Source: Coptis chinensis (lineage: Eukaryota; Streptophyta; Magnoliopsida; Ranunculales; Ranunculaceae). From it: 64,000 bases of DNA. The stretch spans positions 9,200,501 to 9,264,500 of the forward strand of contig CM027377.1 in the NCBI GenBank assembly GCA_015680905.1. The letters are read 5' to 3'. The notes beneath the pieces were generated by a model that worked only from the letters and a program-made list of their open reading frames with translations, was not told the DNA's origin and searched no databases. A program made the position numbers and the translations under genes. This document shows positions 11,471 through 23,977 of the stretch, piece by piece; position 1 is the first letter of the stretch, and the number at the start of each line of letters is the position of its first letter.

Positions 11471-12014
11471 TGTAAAGGAGTGTTTTCTGTTGGGACCGAG
11501 TTCGCTTTATGAGCTTAACCGCCTACGATCCTCCTTGTAGGTTTTTTTTTTTTCTTTCGGGGAGAGGAATCGGCCCGACGTAGTTCAATCAGTGGTATTT
11601 ATAGGCTTAAGGGAATATCAATCCGAAGGCACGCGTGGCTCGTACACGGTAAGGTGGAGATCGTGAATGAGTGTTGGGCTAGTTATATTATAAGTCGCCC
11701 CGCTAATTGGGTGTTGGCGAGGTCACCCCTATTTCCCGTGGTGGGAAATACAACCAAGATTTTGGTAATGATTACCCTCGGTGGTCATCTTATCCGAGGC
11801 GTGCTCGTCTAGCTATGTGCTCGTCTTCGAGACATCTTTGTTCGTACCACCTATTTGAAAGGAACTACTCACGTGTCGGTCTTGGGTACCGAGACATCCG
11901 AAGTTCGCCGCACCTCGCATTATTCTCGAGGGAGCCGCCACGCCGGGTCTTGGAGTCGATGTCCCGAAGTTAAACTTACGTTGCACGCGTGCATGATAGG
12001 ATATCGCCCCTACA
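11471..12014 (-). repeat. Element A 3' LTR
   Basis: 544 bp. Matches 23449-23977 along its whole length, with numerous short indels in addition to substitutions. On the minus strand it is preceded by the polypurine tract, which marks it as the 3' LTR. Confidence 0.9.
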
Positions 12015-12544
12015 TAGCCCCCTCAAGTAGAGTGTTTATGCCACGAAACGCTCACGAGAGAAAAAATGGAAGAACGTGTGGAACGTGAGCGAAGCTGTGG
12101 TGGACACTTCGACCAGGACGTCGTAACTTTTGAAGTCATGTAACGTGATGATTTGGCGGGAAAGGGAAGTTGTGTCGTAATATGCACGTGACAGAATCGT
12201 AGCAGTTGAAGAAGAAACGTGTCGCCGCATTATACCTGAACTGCTTTGAAAAGACATGCATCGCGGAACACGCGTCTGCGGGCTAGAGCCTAGGCTGTAA
12301 TCATAACTTCTTGGTAACTGAACGGGCGGTTTATACAAAATCAAATTTGGGACATCGAAAAGGTATTGCGTGTTTTCATCTTCTGCAAAAACGCAAGCTA
12401 TGGTTTCTCAGGTGAGTGCTTCAGCTGCTGTTACCTTTCCATTTTCAATTTACTTTCTTCTCATCGGTCGCTTTATTAAGTTGGTAGGTCATCGTAAGGC
12501 TATAGGGTTTAAGCTTGAGTAATTGATAGAAAAGACTTGCTATA

Positions 12545-13273
12545 ATGTCTGATTCGGATGATACTCGATCGGAGGAGGTCCAGGAGATATCTTTGAGTTG
12601 TGGAGAGTATGAGGATGAAGAAGCAGTGAGTGTTGGCGTTGAGGTTGAGTTGGATGAAGAGGATAGGATAGATGAGGGTAATACCCGATCTAGGTCGGCG
12701 TATGAAGTAGTCGATCACGCCAGTCGAGGGGAGATGTCGTCATCAAGCGATGTGCCCCTTAGAAGTGTAAACCGTCATGCTGCTAGCTCGTTCCCCGAAC
12801 TGAGGGCACCGTATGGGATTAATGTCCCCGACCTGGAGATATACGAACCACGGTTGAGTGAAAATATTCGTAGTGAGGAGTACAACCCGCCGAATGGTGG
12901 AATAATAATATGTGAGGGCCAGCTGAGAGCGCATATGCAAATACCGTTCTCGAAATTGGTATGTGACTTCTTGGCCCATTGTTGGAAGTATCCTTGTCAG
13001 TTCGTTGGTAACACCTGGAGATTGTTTAAGGTGTTTGACTTGTTAAATGCTAATGGGGAATACGACATAGGGGTATCTGACATAGTGGAGCATTATGTGG
13101 TAAGGCGATCTGGGAATCTGAACTTTAGCTTGCAAACCATGACAACTCGTTCTGCTGTGATCGATGGAGTAAGCAATGAGGCCTGGACCAAGAGGCCGTT
13201 GTTGCTAGTTGGCAACTACTGTATGAACGGGTGTAGATTGCGAACTAGGATTTGTAACATTTCGATTGGGTAG
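12545..13273 (+). CDS. Antisense additional ORF of element A (Transposase_28-like protein)
   Basis: A 242-codon open frame on the strand opposite to pol, located between pol and the 3' LTR. The N-terminal 90 residues are acidic and Ser-rich; residues about 125-220 contain the block CQFVGNTWRLFKVFDLLN, VVRRSGNLNF and WTKRPLLLVGNY. The same block occurs at 29070-29310 in the second Tat element (CQFVGNSWR, VVRRSGAMNF, WSRRPLLAVGRY). The pattern recalls the 'putative gypsy type transposon' domain of plant transposon ORFs. Antisense extra ORFs downstream of pol are known from Tat-lineage elements. The frame ends at a TAG at 13271, but a Lys/Arg-rich continuation in another frame (13330-13620) suggests that a longer protein was broken or spliced here. 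Function is unknown. Confidence 0.65.
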   Translation: MSDSDDTRSEEVQEISLSCGEYEDEEAVSVGVEVELDEEDRIDEGNTRSRSAYEVVDHASRGEMSSSSDVPLRSVNRHAASSFPELRAPYGINVPDLEIYEPRLSENIRSEEYNPPNGGIIICEGQLRAHMQIPFSKLVCDFLAHCWKYPCQFVGNTWRLFKVFDLLNANGEYDIGVSDIVEHYVVRRSGNLNFSLQTMTTRSAVIDGVSNEAWTKRPLLLVGNYCMNGCRLRTRICNISIG

Positions 13274-16200
13274 GAACATTCTTCCATTGTTGCTTTACAT
13301 AACGATTGATAGTTGTTCTAACAGTCAGTCGTTGTTTTGCTTTGATTACGAGTTTTACGCGGAAGAAGCCGAACCCGATCGTGGGGAGATAGAGAGGTTC
13401 GCGCGGTTGACTCGTGGAAGAAAAGCAAAGCGAAGGCCTCGGTTGCACACTTCTTTGTGGAGAGGCGGCCCGCGATCCGAAAAAGGAAGGCAAAAAGACC
13501 GAGCTCGAGGTCAGACAAGGGAAGAAGTGATGGAGACACGAACGAGTGACTTAGTAACACGAGAAGAGAGGCAACGGGTGCACGGTGGTGCGAGGCGACC
13601 TGCTAGAGGTGGTGCCTCGTAATCGGAGGATCGAGCTTTAATACGGAAAGCGGTTCGATCGATCGACGTGGAGTTGAAACGGTGGTTTTCAATCCTGTGA
13701 GCGAGGAGCAGTCGAGAAGAGGCCGCCACGACGCTTCTGGAGCAAGACGTCGTCCGTTATTACGAAGTAGCGCCGCACGCCTTGGGAGAGCTCTAGCGCC
13801 CGGGCGGTTCTCGATGGTGGCCCACCAAATGGGCTATGGTTTCGCCCGGAGTGGAGGAGCGACTGAAAGGTGTCATGGACTTGGCCACATTTAGGGCGGG
13901 TTCTAGTATCGTCCCGACGGGGTGTGAACCCACCCGCACGCCGAAGCCGAAAGCTTCGCGTAAGGCGAAAGTGGAAAGGCTGTTGTGGTGGCCACGACTT
14001 GAAGGACGGTTTGTATTCCTAGATGAGCATAGGCGCAACGCATCGCGGGAAGCGGAGTGATTGTAGCTTCCGTGTCGAGTAAGATATCGGGTTGCCTCGT
14101 TAGAACGGATAGCTCAATGGCAACCGCAGGAGCCGGATGAAAGGGCTAGTCGATAATCTGAGGCTTAATGGAAATTGCACAATGTTTGGTACGTGTGTCT
14201 AATCTTCATTTGATGTATTTGTCTTTGTACGAGACGTTGTTGTTTTGTGGCTATTAACCATGCGTGTATTTTGCAAATGGTAAGTGGATTTCAAAATTGA
14301 AGGAGATTGCGCAGTTACCGAGGCGATAGAGAGACGGTGGTGAAGTTGCCCGATGAACTCAAGAACGCCCAGAGGCCTCAAGATGGAACGCGAGGAACCG
14401 GAAGATCCAAGAAAGCCCATCGTCACCGAAGTTTGGCCAAGATGTTGAAAAGACACCTGGTCAAGAGTCGAGGCAAAACTACGTGGAGCCAAGAGAACGC
14501 CCCGCAGCCACCGTGGAGATTGGTAGGTTGAACGATTATGCCTTTACACCGCAAGAAGGTTGCTCGGGACGCTACCAAAGCCTATGATGTTCGACGCAGA
14601 TTTCGTTGAACCGAGGCGGACTACAACGCTTTGAAGACAGATCATGCATGCCGCATTATCGCATTATCGGGTGTAGACGTGTGTTTGAGGAATGAGTAGT
14701 GCTCCGCTTCCGAGGTCGCGGCCTACGATCGCGATACCGCTTAACCGATGTCGCCGCTATTCACGTGTCTCTACCGAAGTTTAGACTTGATGGAGTATCC
14801 GTTATGGTAGGTAGAGGGAGGCCGAGATTGACCGAATCACTTGTGCCCGGAGGGTTAATTGTTGAGCCCGAGAGATGGCGAAGTTGTAAATTTGTTATGT
14901 TAAAGGCTTGCCGCCTTATAGGTCGCGGATACATTAAAGCGGTTTCCCAGGGTAACCCGGGCAGTTCGCCTTTTATTTGTATGCTTAAGCACGATGAATG
15001 ACTGGTGCTCCGCTCTATGTTGGGTATTCATGTGAAACGAAGATTGTTTAGTCGGGTTGGATTTCACGAGTAGTCTCAAAGAACTGCTAACTTATTATGT
15101 TTCTATCTTGCTAAGATTGATCGCTGATTGTATGTATGCCATGCTTGTCGCCGGTTCCCTTTATTATGTATGAATCGCTTGCTTAACTATAGTCAGGTCC
15201 GGATCACGGTCGCGTATAACAAAGAATGGCGGGGACATTGCGGTGACAACTTCTCCGGGCTGGGTAAGTAAGTTTGCATGAGCGCCTTGTTGTTACATGA
15301 CCTGCGACTCGAGGTGGTTAGCGTAATGAGGCCACCGGTCGGTGGCCCGGTTTTGTGAAGGTGCCTCGAATCGCTTCGTGTTCGGTCACTAACGGCAAGA
15401 AAATCCCTCGCCGTGACGTGGAGGGATACGGCCGTTCAAAGAACGTAATGATGGCGTGCGGATGGCGTTTGGCGCCTCAAAGGTAATTAAGAGGGCGCTT
15501 AGGAAAAGACGCTTCCTTTGAATAAAACGGTTCATCGAATACCAAAACAAGTATTTGCTTGTCTTTGTGCCAAAGCTTCACCGCTTCTTCTTTGCTTTGC
15601 TCGTTCACTTGTGCATTTCCTCCATTGTTTGCTTATTCGTGGTATGTTCACTCTTCCGTGAGTATTCTTTCGTTGAAAAAGTTGGGGATAAAACTGTAGA
15701 GCTCATGTGATGACGCCTTCTTTCCTAGGTTTATCATGGCGAGATGTCATCCCTACGCGAGAGGAAAGGACAACATAAGAGAAACTTCTCCGCTGATAAT
15801 GGAAAAGATGGAGTTTCAACCGCACGTGCATGGTGATCGCGGGAAGAGGAAAGCCGATCTTTGTAGGTTAAGAGTCATAAGCGTCCTAGGAGGGCTGGAC
15901 GTCCAACTGGCGGCATTGTCTTTAGGTCGCCGCAGCGGGTAGGCGACACTGATCGTCACGCTGCGGAATGTAGCGACACAGCAAGATCGCCTATCGGCCG
16001 GTGAGAGTTCAACCTCGCGCTGTGGTGACGTGGGGAACGAGTTCTACTACGTGGGGAAGACTGGGAAGAAGCGTATGGTGAAACGGTCGATCAGAAGCTT
16101 CCACTTTCAGGCGCCCATAGCGACCCGCCGCTTCGGCGGATCGTCTTTGGATGGCGGACAAAGCGCGGCGTAGATGAAGGATGAGGACATGGAGACGCTT

Positions 16201-17060
16201 ACCGGGGACAATGGATATGGCCGCTTGTTTTGGTAAGTTCATGATGCACTAGGTTGTTATGTCAGTTACCAAGGCAAATGACTCTTGACTTCGCTCGCGG
16301 TTTTCTTGGGATATGATAAATTGAAAGAAGTTGTACAAAACACCGAAATTTGTTGATAACCCTCACGCCGAAATGGGTGTATCTTGTATCAGCAGCCGCG
16401 GGGGGGACAAGAGAAAGCCGGAGGTGATGACTACCAAGTACCGAACGCCTTGACCGCGAGAATGCCGCTAGTGCGACCGTGGACGGAGTTAGAAAGGGAA
16501 TTAGGCGTGGTGATCGCTATGCTAAGAAGTGTCGGGAAGGTGGCGCGCCGCGAAGAAGGCGATATCAAGCCCCAGATGCGCTCACTGCTCTGGGCGAAAG
16601 TACGATCGCGGTTGAAGAAAACGATTGCGAACGACGAACGAGGTCATGAGATGCGTGTGATGCTGAGGTCGGCTCGGCATACTGCTTCGACTAGCGCAGC
16701 GCCAGAAGATAAGCATGTCATAAGTGAGATTTGATCCTGATTTGGCTCATCGACCATGAGTTGTAAGTTTCGTTTACATTTCCTCTTATATCAGAGTTAA
16801 CGGTAGAAATGTGTTTTCGAGGCTTGCCTGAAAGCGTTCACACCTTTTATTCGTGGAACTGGTTTCCACGAAAGTGGCAGTTCGATACTTGGTTAAGTTT
16901 TGTAATGATCACCGATCTGGATTTTCTGGGTAATCCCAGCAGATCGGTGGATGTAGTTGTTGTGACGAATGGTCATATAATTTTATTGGTGATGTTCCGT
17001 GATGCATGTTGCGTGCACTTGTGTGTGACTAGCGCTGCGTGGGATTCTAGAAATATCGTT
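13274..17060 (+). pseudogene. Decayed remainder of element A antisense ORF region
   Basis: GC-rich sequence with short Arg/Lys/Glu-rich plus-strand frames (for example 13330-13620, 14307-14531, 16384-16734). In the related element at 29.4-31.1 kb the equivalent region encodes a basic, repeat-containing part and a coiled coil, so this is probably the broken counterpart. No single frame stays open for more than about 120 codons. Confidence 0.45.
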
Positions 17061-17575
17061 ACGCCTTGGGTCAACCCTAGAAATATAGGTCGCCGACGTG
17101 ACAGAATTGGAGAGGCTATGTAGCAGCCCGTGAGCTCCGGAGAGTGCGCTCCGCGGAGAGCGCTTCTCGTAGTCGACCCTTGAAATATAGGCCCTTGACG
17201 TAACAAGAATTGGGGAGGCGATGTAGCCCGTGAGCTCCTCCAGAGTCGCTTTTGCTCACGGAGAAATGTTCTCGTAGTCGATCCTAGAAATATAGGTCCT
17301 CGACGTAACAAGAATTGGAGAGGCTGTAGAGCCTGTAAGCTCCAGAGAGCTGTATGCTCGAGAGCGTTCTCGTGTGGTCGATCCTAGAAATATAGGTCCT
17401 CGACGTAATAAGACTTGGAGAGGTCAGAGAGCACAAAAGCCCGTCGAGATGCGGAGAGCGTTATCGTGGTGGTCTATCCTAGAAATATAGGTCCCTCGAC
17501 GTAACAAGACTTGGAGAGGTCAGAGCCCCAACTGAAGCTCCGAGAGAGTCAGATGCTCGCGTGGCGTTCTCGCTT
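17061..17575 (+). repeat. Five ~100-bp tandem repeats inside element A
   Basis: Units begin with GTCGATCCTAGAAATATAGG (variants) followed by TCGACGTAACAAGAATTGG, AGAGG, and a GAGCTCC/GAGAGCG-rich end. Unit starts lie near 17071, 17171, 17277, 17378 and 17472, with a partial unit before them near 17041. They sit between the end of pol and the antisense ORF, where Tat elements often carry variable tandem arrays. Confidence 0.85.
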
Positions 17576-17815
17576 CTGCATACAATCTTCTTGGCCGAGG
17601 ATGGCGCACTCCAATGAAACGGTTGATTATCTATGCCGTGTAAACCGGTTTTGACTTGTCAATACAAGTAAATAGATTATATTGTGTTAGTTAACACAAG
17701 AAACTTATTTTCATTAATGTGGTCAAAAGGATATACAACATGAATGGCGCTTGGTAAAAAAATTCAGTGAGATAGGTATTCCAAGGTCGAGGCAACATCT
17801 TCCCCTCTTGGGTTC

Positions 17816-18750
17816 TTATCCAAGATGCTCCATTCTTAATTTATCGCGTTCCACGATGTAGGGGCCTTCCCATGTGGGTGCTAACTTGGAATTGTCTTGC
17901 GCTTTTTTCAGCACTAGGTCGCCAAAGTTGAAAAGACCTAGGATGAACTTCGCTTGTTGTAGGAGTTCTTCGAGTTTGTCGATAAGATGCGACTCGATGG
18001 CGTTTAAGTCCCGCTTTTCTTCCAACAAAGTCGACTTCGTGCTAACACGAGTCGTTATTAATCCGACTTCGACAAGTTCGGACGAAATCGTAGTGATTTG
18101 TCGGCACCGCGGGAATTACGGCTTCGTGCCATAACATAAGGAGAATGGTGATTCACGGTCTTCGATCGAAATGTGCGAGCTCATAGAATATTCTCCAACC
18201 GATTTGGCTATTGGCTCTTATTATTTTCAATCTTTTTTCTTCAAATTTTCCAAGATTGCTTTGTTACTAGCTTCCGCGACCATTACTCACGAAGCGATCT
18301 TGGGAGTAGAAAATCGTGAAACGATTTTCCACTTGGCTAGAAACTCTTTAACCATTCTCCTTTGAACCGGGCCCATTATCCATTACTAATGTATGTGGCA
18401 AACCAAATCGGGTGATGATGTGAGTCGGATGAAGTTTCCGGACATGTGACTCTTTGACGTGTGCTAAAGGAATAGCCTCGACCCACTTGGTGAAGTAGTC
18501 GGTTCGTTGCAGCTAATACAAAGCGGAAGCCCGTGATTTCTTTGGGATGAATGGTCCCATGATGTCCATGCCCCACATGTGGAATGGCCATGGGCTTGCT
18601 ATAATTGATCGGGCCAGTAGTTGGTTGGATGATATTGTGGCCAAATGTTTGACACTTGACACATTTGAGGGCGTATGCTTTAGCATCGATCCGCATACGG
18701 GGCCAAAAATATCCTTGTGAAATGGCCTTATGGGCTAAAGAGCGCCGCAT
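17816..18750 (-). pseudogene. Element A integrase relic
   Basis: Reading minus strand from 18750: a zinc-binding-like segment with CVKCQTFGH, then an integrase-core-like segment (KPMAIPHVGHGHHG, degraded from the usual W-G-x-D region). At 18028-17816 comes the C-terminal part with FNFGDLVLKKA and KLAPTWEGPYIV. These are standard blocks of Ty3 integrases. Frames are disconnected and the catalytic core is partly lost. Confidence 0.75.
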
Positions 18751-19252
18751 CGCATGATTTCCACATTCTCCTTCGTGGATCTCTCGCGAAAACTAACCGA
18801 CCACGCCTCGAGTGATGCACCGCAAGTGTGGGCCACCGGGATTTCCTAAACAATTTGTTATGGAACCAACAATAACGCCGTGCTTGATAGGGGATCTGCT
18901 TAGCCTTGGGTACGCCCTCGGGAGGACCGTATCTTGATATAGTCGATGATAGTTTGCATCCATGTTTGACTCAACCGACCGGGCCGAGAGAGGAATAGGT
19001 CGCTTATTGTCGTGGTGTGCTCGACTTGGTATGCAGTCGATCGACTACTTCTATCGAGTAGTTGTCTTGGGGTGCAGCTCCGGGTCCGGGTTGCTAGGTA
19101 AGCTAAACCGTCCGCATGACGGTTTCGCCACGCAAGAAATGATGTATGTGTACCGCTAAAAGAAGACAATAATTGATGAACGACACGAAGATATTTTGAA
19201 AGATTACCTTCATGGGTAGTGTACTCTTTGCAACTTGGCGAACAACAACCGC

Positions 19253-19968
19253 CTACGAGTCACTAAAGACTTGGAGCTCTTTGACACCGAAATGCAGCCA
19301 TACGAAGTCCTCGACGCCCCAGACTCGCCTCATTATTGAAGTTCTAAATCGATGCTTAACCGACTTCTCCATCACCGTTCCATCGGGTGAAACTAAGACG
19401 ACCCCTATGCCACTACCGCCAGGATTGCTAGAACCATCTACAAAGAGAGACCAGGTGGACTTGATGTGCTCTTTCGAACTGAGAGTCGGTTTCTTGTTCC
19501 CAATTAGGGTCATCCACGTGGAAATCCGGCTAGAAAAATCGGCGACGACCGCCCTTTCCGAAAATCCGCGGGTAACCTAACTCCGTGGTGTTCGCCTAGT
19601 TCTTCGCCCAAACCGCCATTCGAGTAGTCTTGTTTTCTTTGTGGAGGATTTTCTTTAATGGGAGGTCGGTAAGAACTTTGATTTGATGCTACCGAAAAGT
19701 AAGGCCCGAACTTCCGTCTTCGAATACAACAAAGCAAGTACGACTCTTTCCGTGAAGGAGTAGTTCTTTCATTTGCGTGGCGTCTTGCTTGTGAAGTAGA
19801 TCGGTTTTTCTGAATTGTTTTCCTCTTTGAAGAGAACTGAAATGATGGAAATCGATGTCGGATAGAGCCCCGTGAGTCTCCATCTACGGCTCGCTTGGCT
19901 AAGGCGGGTGAGGTAATCTTGTTTGAGAGTGGCGAATGCTTGATGGCACCGGACGCTTCCATGAGAAC
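19253..19968 (-). pseudogene. Element A RNase H region relic, with second (archaeal-like) RNase H
   Basis: The frame at 19513-19253 reads STWSLFVDGSSNPGGSGIGV, the DGSSN-type start of the additional RNase H domain found in Tat-lineage elements, and continues to a DS motif. Upstream on the minus strand, 19968-19689 holds degraded pieces of the primary RNase H. Frames are broken. Confidence 0.7.
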
Positions 19969-19989
19969 TGCCGCTCGCTTTTAAGGAGT

Positions 19990-20958
19990 TGCAGGAACGG
20001 TCTACACCTATCGGATGCCCTTGATATGAATCGGTTGAGTCACCGACATGCCCGACAATTTCTGTATTTGTTTCTTCGTATGGATCGGGATGGGCATGTC
20101 TAAAACGCCGGATCTGGTCCGATTCGCTTCGATCCCTCATTTGTGACACTTGATACCCTAAAAATTTGCCGGGAGGATCGCCCAAAAAGGCATTTATCCG
20201 GATTCACTTCATGCCCGTAAAGGCGTAATCTAGAGAACGCTTTGTTCAAGGTGGTCGAGGTGATCACCGACTTTTTGCTTTTGACGACCATATCGCCGAT
20301 GTAGACCTCCATGGTGTCAGCCTAACATGTCTTGGAACATGTCGGTGACCCGGCGTTGATATCGCTGTTTCCGGCGCTTTCAGCCGAACGGAGAACGCTT
20401 AGAAATAGATCCCTTTGCTCTATAATGAAAGAGGTCTTCTCTTGATCCTCCTCCGCGAAAGTGGGATTTGGTTGTACCTAATCGCGTGACGCCGTCCATG
20501 AAGGAGAGAAGCTCATGACCACAGTCCGGTCGACAAGTCGGTCAATCGGAGGTAGGGGAAACTGCCTTTTGGTGTGGCCCGATTTACATTCAGTAAAATC
20601 GACGATAAAGCTTAACCGTTCCATTCTTTTTAGGTACTTTACACGATGTTAGCGATCCACCCGGATAGTTTACTTTTCTGATAAAACCGACTTGCTTGAG
20701 TTTGTCGACCTCGTCGTTGATGACTTTTTGAAAACGCAGGGATAGTCGGCGAGGTCGTTGTCGGACTAGTCTAGCATTGGGATGAACATTTAATTTATGG
20801 CATGCGATTGCGGGATCTATTCCGGGCACATCGATATACAACCAAGCAAAAACATCTTTATTCATAGATAAGAAATTTACAAGGTGGGTCTTGATTGTGG
20901 GGTCGAGGTTAGCCCCTACATATACAAACTTGAGGTCGTCTTCGGTGCCTAGGTTCAC
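19990..20958 (-). pseudogene. Element A reverse transcriptase relic
   Basis: 20958-20590 includes DVFAWLYIDVPGIDPAIACH and QRPRRLSLRFQKVINDEVDK, typical for the start of Ty3/Tat RT. 20312-20100 holds the catalytic block, reading MEVYIGDMVVKSKK, where the usual YIDD is YIGD: the second catalytic Asp is replaced by Gly. Several frameshifts separate the blocks, so the enzyme is dead. Confidence 0.8.
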
Positions 20959-22170
20959 TTTTTCTCTTTACGCGAGGAGGTTTTAGAATCGATGGCGAAG
21001 CTTGGCGATTCGCTATCGGGGGATGTCTGAACACTTTGTGGGACGACATGACCGGGTCACGAGGGTGGAGCGACTGCGCGCGGCAACGCCGATGGGGATA
21101 CCCACACTGGGGAGTGGGACTCGGCCGCATGCACATTGATGGTGTGTATATCGCCGTCATCCGGCGCGCCTAACACGAAATGAGCCGGTAGGACGACCTC
21201 GATACTCTAATCGACGGTTATTCGACGTTGGATCAATCTTTGAGACCTTTTGTCGGGCGGGTAAGGACTCGGGAGCCGAAAAGCGGTATCCGCATTGAGA
21301 GAAAAAATCATTGCTGCTAGAGCCCCCCGATTCTTCGCGCCGCGGGGCGGACTTCGCAACTAAGTCATGTGCCATTGTGTAACCGCGGGTTCATGTGTGG
21401 GGGGTCGGTTCACGGGCGGGCTCACTTGTTGACATGATCCGTTACAATGGTATGCTTCAAGCCGATTGCTTCTAAGTTCCATCATTCCTCAGGTCCCGGA
21501 AACGGAGAACTTGATGCAACGTTGACGCATCACCAGATATCGATGGATCCAACGCCGCTCGAGTATGGCATTGTATGACGACTTGTCATCCTAGAACGCA
21601 GAACCGTGTATTGCGGTGATCTTGTCCTCTCTAGATCCCACCGACCCTTCGGAAGTATAATATCACCAATGGGATCGGCCCGGAACCATTGAACCCATAA
21701 AGCGGGGCGACGGGTCTACGAGGACGGACTTGGGAAGGTTCATCTCTTGCATGGTGTGGTAGAACAAGATGTCACAGAACTAGCCGGGGTCGATCAGACG
21801 CCATTTGATCCGTCCGGGCCGCTAATTTTGACATGGACTACCAATGCATCATTATGAGGAAGGCGGACTTTGCTTAAGTCGGCCTCCGCGGAAAGTGATA
21901 TCGCTGTACGCGGCTTTGAACCACGTGGAGCGTGAGCTGCCTGTGAAGTGAAATGATAGACTTCCTGAAGAATGCCGACACGACGTCTTTTCTCTCTGGA
22001 TGAGGTTACGGAATCGTCCGGGAAAGTAATCACGTGAATAGTTCGATCATTGTCACGATCGGATGAGTGCTTGCGCCCCGCGGTGGCGAACGATCTAAAT
22101 CGGGACGTCCTCTGCTGTGAGGATGAGCTTGAACCTCTTGGTAGTGATGGCGAGGTGGAGATCAACTACG
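20959..22170 (-). pseudogene. Element A protease region relic
   Basis: Near 21900-21815 the minus strand reads LSKVRLPHNDALVVHVKI, matching the protease-flanking block of the second Tat element (LDKVCLPHNDALVVHVKI at about 42745). Near 21800-21740 the catalytic segment reads I-D-P-G followed by a TAG and C-D-I-L, so the Asp-x-Gly motif survives but a stop follows. The 21375-20960 part is unassigned linker. Confidence 0.7.
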
Positions 22171-23448
22171 TTTCGGGCGCGCCATCGGTTTGACGCAAAG
22201 CGCTTATCGAATGCTAGTGTACTATTTTATATGGCGGCCTTCCACTAGATCCTCGGAGATAATGTTTAAGCCCCAAAGATGCATCGGTTTCATGGCATTT
22301 TCGCGTTGTGAAATCGCGCAAATGGCTTGTCGTCAATCTATTTGGTTGCCTCACATCGGGCCGAAGAATGGGGCTCAAGCTTAATCTTACCCGTATGTAA
22401 CCGGGGAGCGGTCGATAGCAAACTCTCTGCTGTTGTTGTCGATCGGTATCGCTTTTGGTACAAAGCGACCTAGTTCTTGGCCCGTGGAGTACGATCTGAA
22501 ACTTTACCACCTCCCGCTTCGCCTAAGCCATGGAGTTTCAAAGTTTCACCGCAACTTGATGTACTTGTCCACGCTGTAGAGAGCTCGGACGGATGTCTCT
22601 CGGCGTTCCTTCATCAACGACACGGAGAGGTCGGTTATTACGCGACTCGAAAACATTGGAAAAGGCTAGTGTGGCGAAAGATTCTTTCAAGCCGCTTTCC
22701 ATGCCACAACAACCCGGTTCGACCTTGAACGTCCTAGGAACTCCACGAATAGTTTCGTTTTCCTTGAATGATAATTGAAACAAAGAATCAAGATCTGCCT
22801 TCTTCCGCTGTTGTGGGCGATTTGGCCGAACAAATCGATGAAGTTGTTCGAAGGTTTTGATAGAATCGATTCCAATTGAAAAGAACCAATCAAAGAGCCA
22901 TCCTTGAGGACCGGCCGGAAATAATCTGCGATGGAGATGATCAAACTCGGGTGAGTGTAAAGTGCCAAACTCTGAATGTAGCAAGCCACATAATCTTGAC
23001 CGGGGGCACATATGCCGCCATCGTATACATGGGAAAGCGTGGCTGGATAAAGTCTTGTGGAGAGGGTTTATTGAGGACCTCTGCATACCGAAGCGGAGAC
23101 GCGCGATATGTCTTAAGCATCTTGTGCAATAACTGCGGTCGAATCCTTCTTTACGGCGTTGACCAATCCTTTTTGTGATAACTTCGTTAATTTGTTGATT
23201 AACGCCGTTGATGCCATTCTCTCGCTCCGCTACCGACTTGTTGTTCTTTGGTAACTATCCACTTGAGCTCGTAAAGTAGCATTTTCCTCCCCGAAAGCAA
23301 GGAAATGCTCGCTCGCTTATTCTCAACCGTGGGCAAGGTCTTTGGACTTGAGCTTCGAGGTCAATTCCATTCGTGGGCTTGAGAATTGGTGATGTATGAA
23401 CCGATTTAAGGTAGTTCTCAAGTAATCGAAACCACGGCATGGCTTGAT
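22171..23448 (-). pseudogene. Element A gag relic and leader
   Basis: The minus strand around 22960-22700 carries LDWFFSIGIDSIKTFEQLHR-like and LDSLFQLSFKENETIRG segments that line up with the gag of the second Tat element (DWFYTLPPDSINNFDDLWRD and LDSLFQLMQAHGEMIRAF). No frame is intact. The last ~360 bp before 23448 are leader; no clear primer-binding site remains. Confidence 0.65.
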
Positions 23449-23977
23449 GTAAAGGAGTGTTTTCTCGTTGGGACCGAAGTTAAACTTTATGAGCCCGAAC
23501 CGCCCACGATCCTCTTGTAGGTTTTTCTTTTCTTTCTCGGGGAGAGGAATCGGCCCGTGTAGTTCAATCAGTGGTATTTATAGGCTTAAGGGAATATCAA
23601 TCTGAAGGCACGTGTGGCTCGCATAATGTAAGGTGGAGATCGTGAATGAGTGTTGGGCTAGTTATATTATAAGTCGTCATTGATTGGGTGTTATTTCCGG
23701 GTGGGAAATACAATCAAGATTTTGGTAATGATTACCCCCGGTGGTCATCTTATCCGAGTATGCTCGTCTCTAGCTATGTGCTCGTCATCGACATCTTTGT
23801 TCGCATACCACCTATTTGAAAGGAACTACTCACAGGTCGGTCTTGGGTACCGACATCCGAAGTTCGCCGCGCACTGGCGCATTCTCGAGGGAGCCGCTCC
23901 ACAGTTCGGTCTTGGAGGTCGATGTCCCGAGTTAAACTACGTTGCACGCGTGGATGATAGGATATCGCTCCCCTACA
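23449..23977 (-). repeat. Element A 5' LTR
   Basis: 529 bp, TGTAAAGGAGTG to CCCTACA. Full-length match to 11471-12014. Lies upstream of gag in the minus-strand reading direction. Confidence 0.9.

Larger units (their letters stand above)
11471..23977 (-). mobile_element. Element A: decayed Ty3/Tat-type LTR retrotransposon
   Basis: About 12.5 kb bounded by two similar LTRs (11471-12014 and 23449-23977), each starting TGTAAAGGAGTG and ending CCCTACA. Flanks ACGAA and ACGAT match at four of five bases. gag, protease, RT, RNase H and integrase relics lie on the minus strand in the order gag-PR-RT-RH-IN from about 23.1 to 17.8 kb, so the element runs right to left. A polypurine tract (GAGGGGGGC, minus strand, next to 12015) supports this. 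A second, archaeal-like RNase H domain and an extra antisense ORF (12545-13273) fit the Tat lineage. All coding regions are broken by many frameshifts and stops. Confidence 0.88.

Noticed and set aside
13245..16734. Many 70-120-codon frames on both strands in the GC-rich part of element A
   Set aside because: Shadows expected in GC-rich, frameshifted transposon DNA; no conserved motif.
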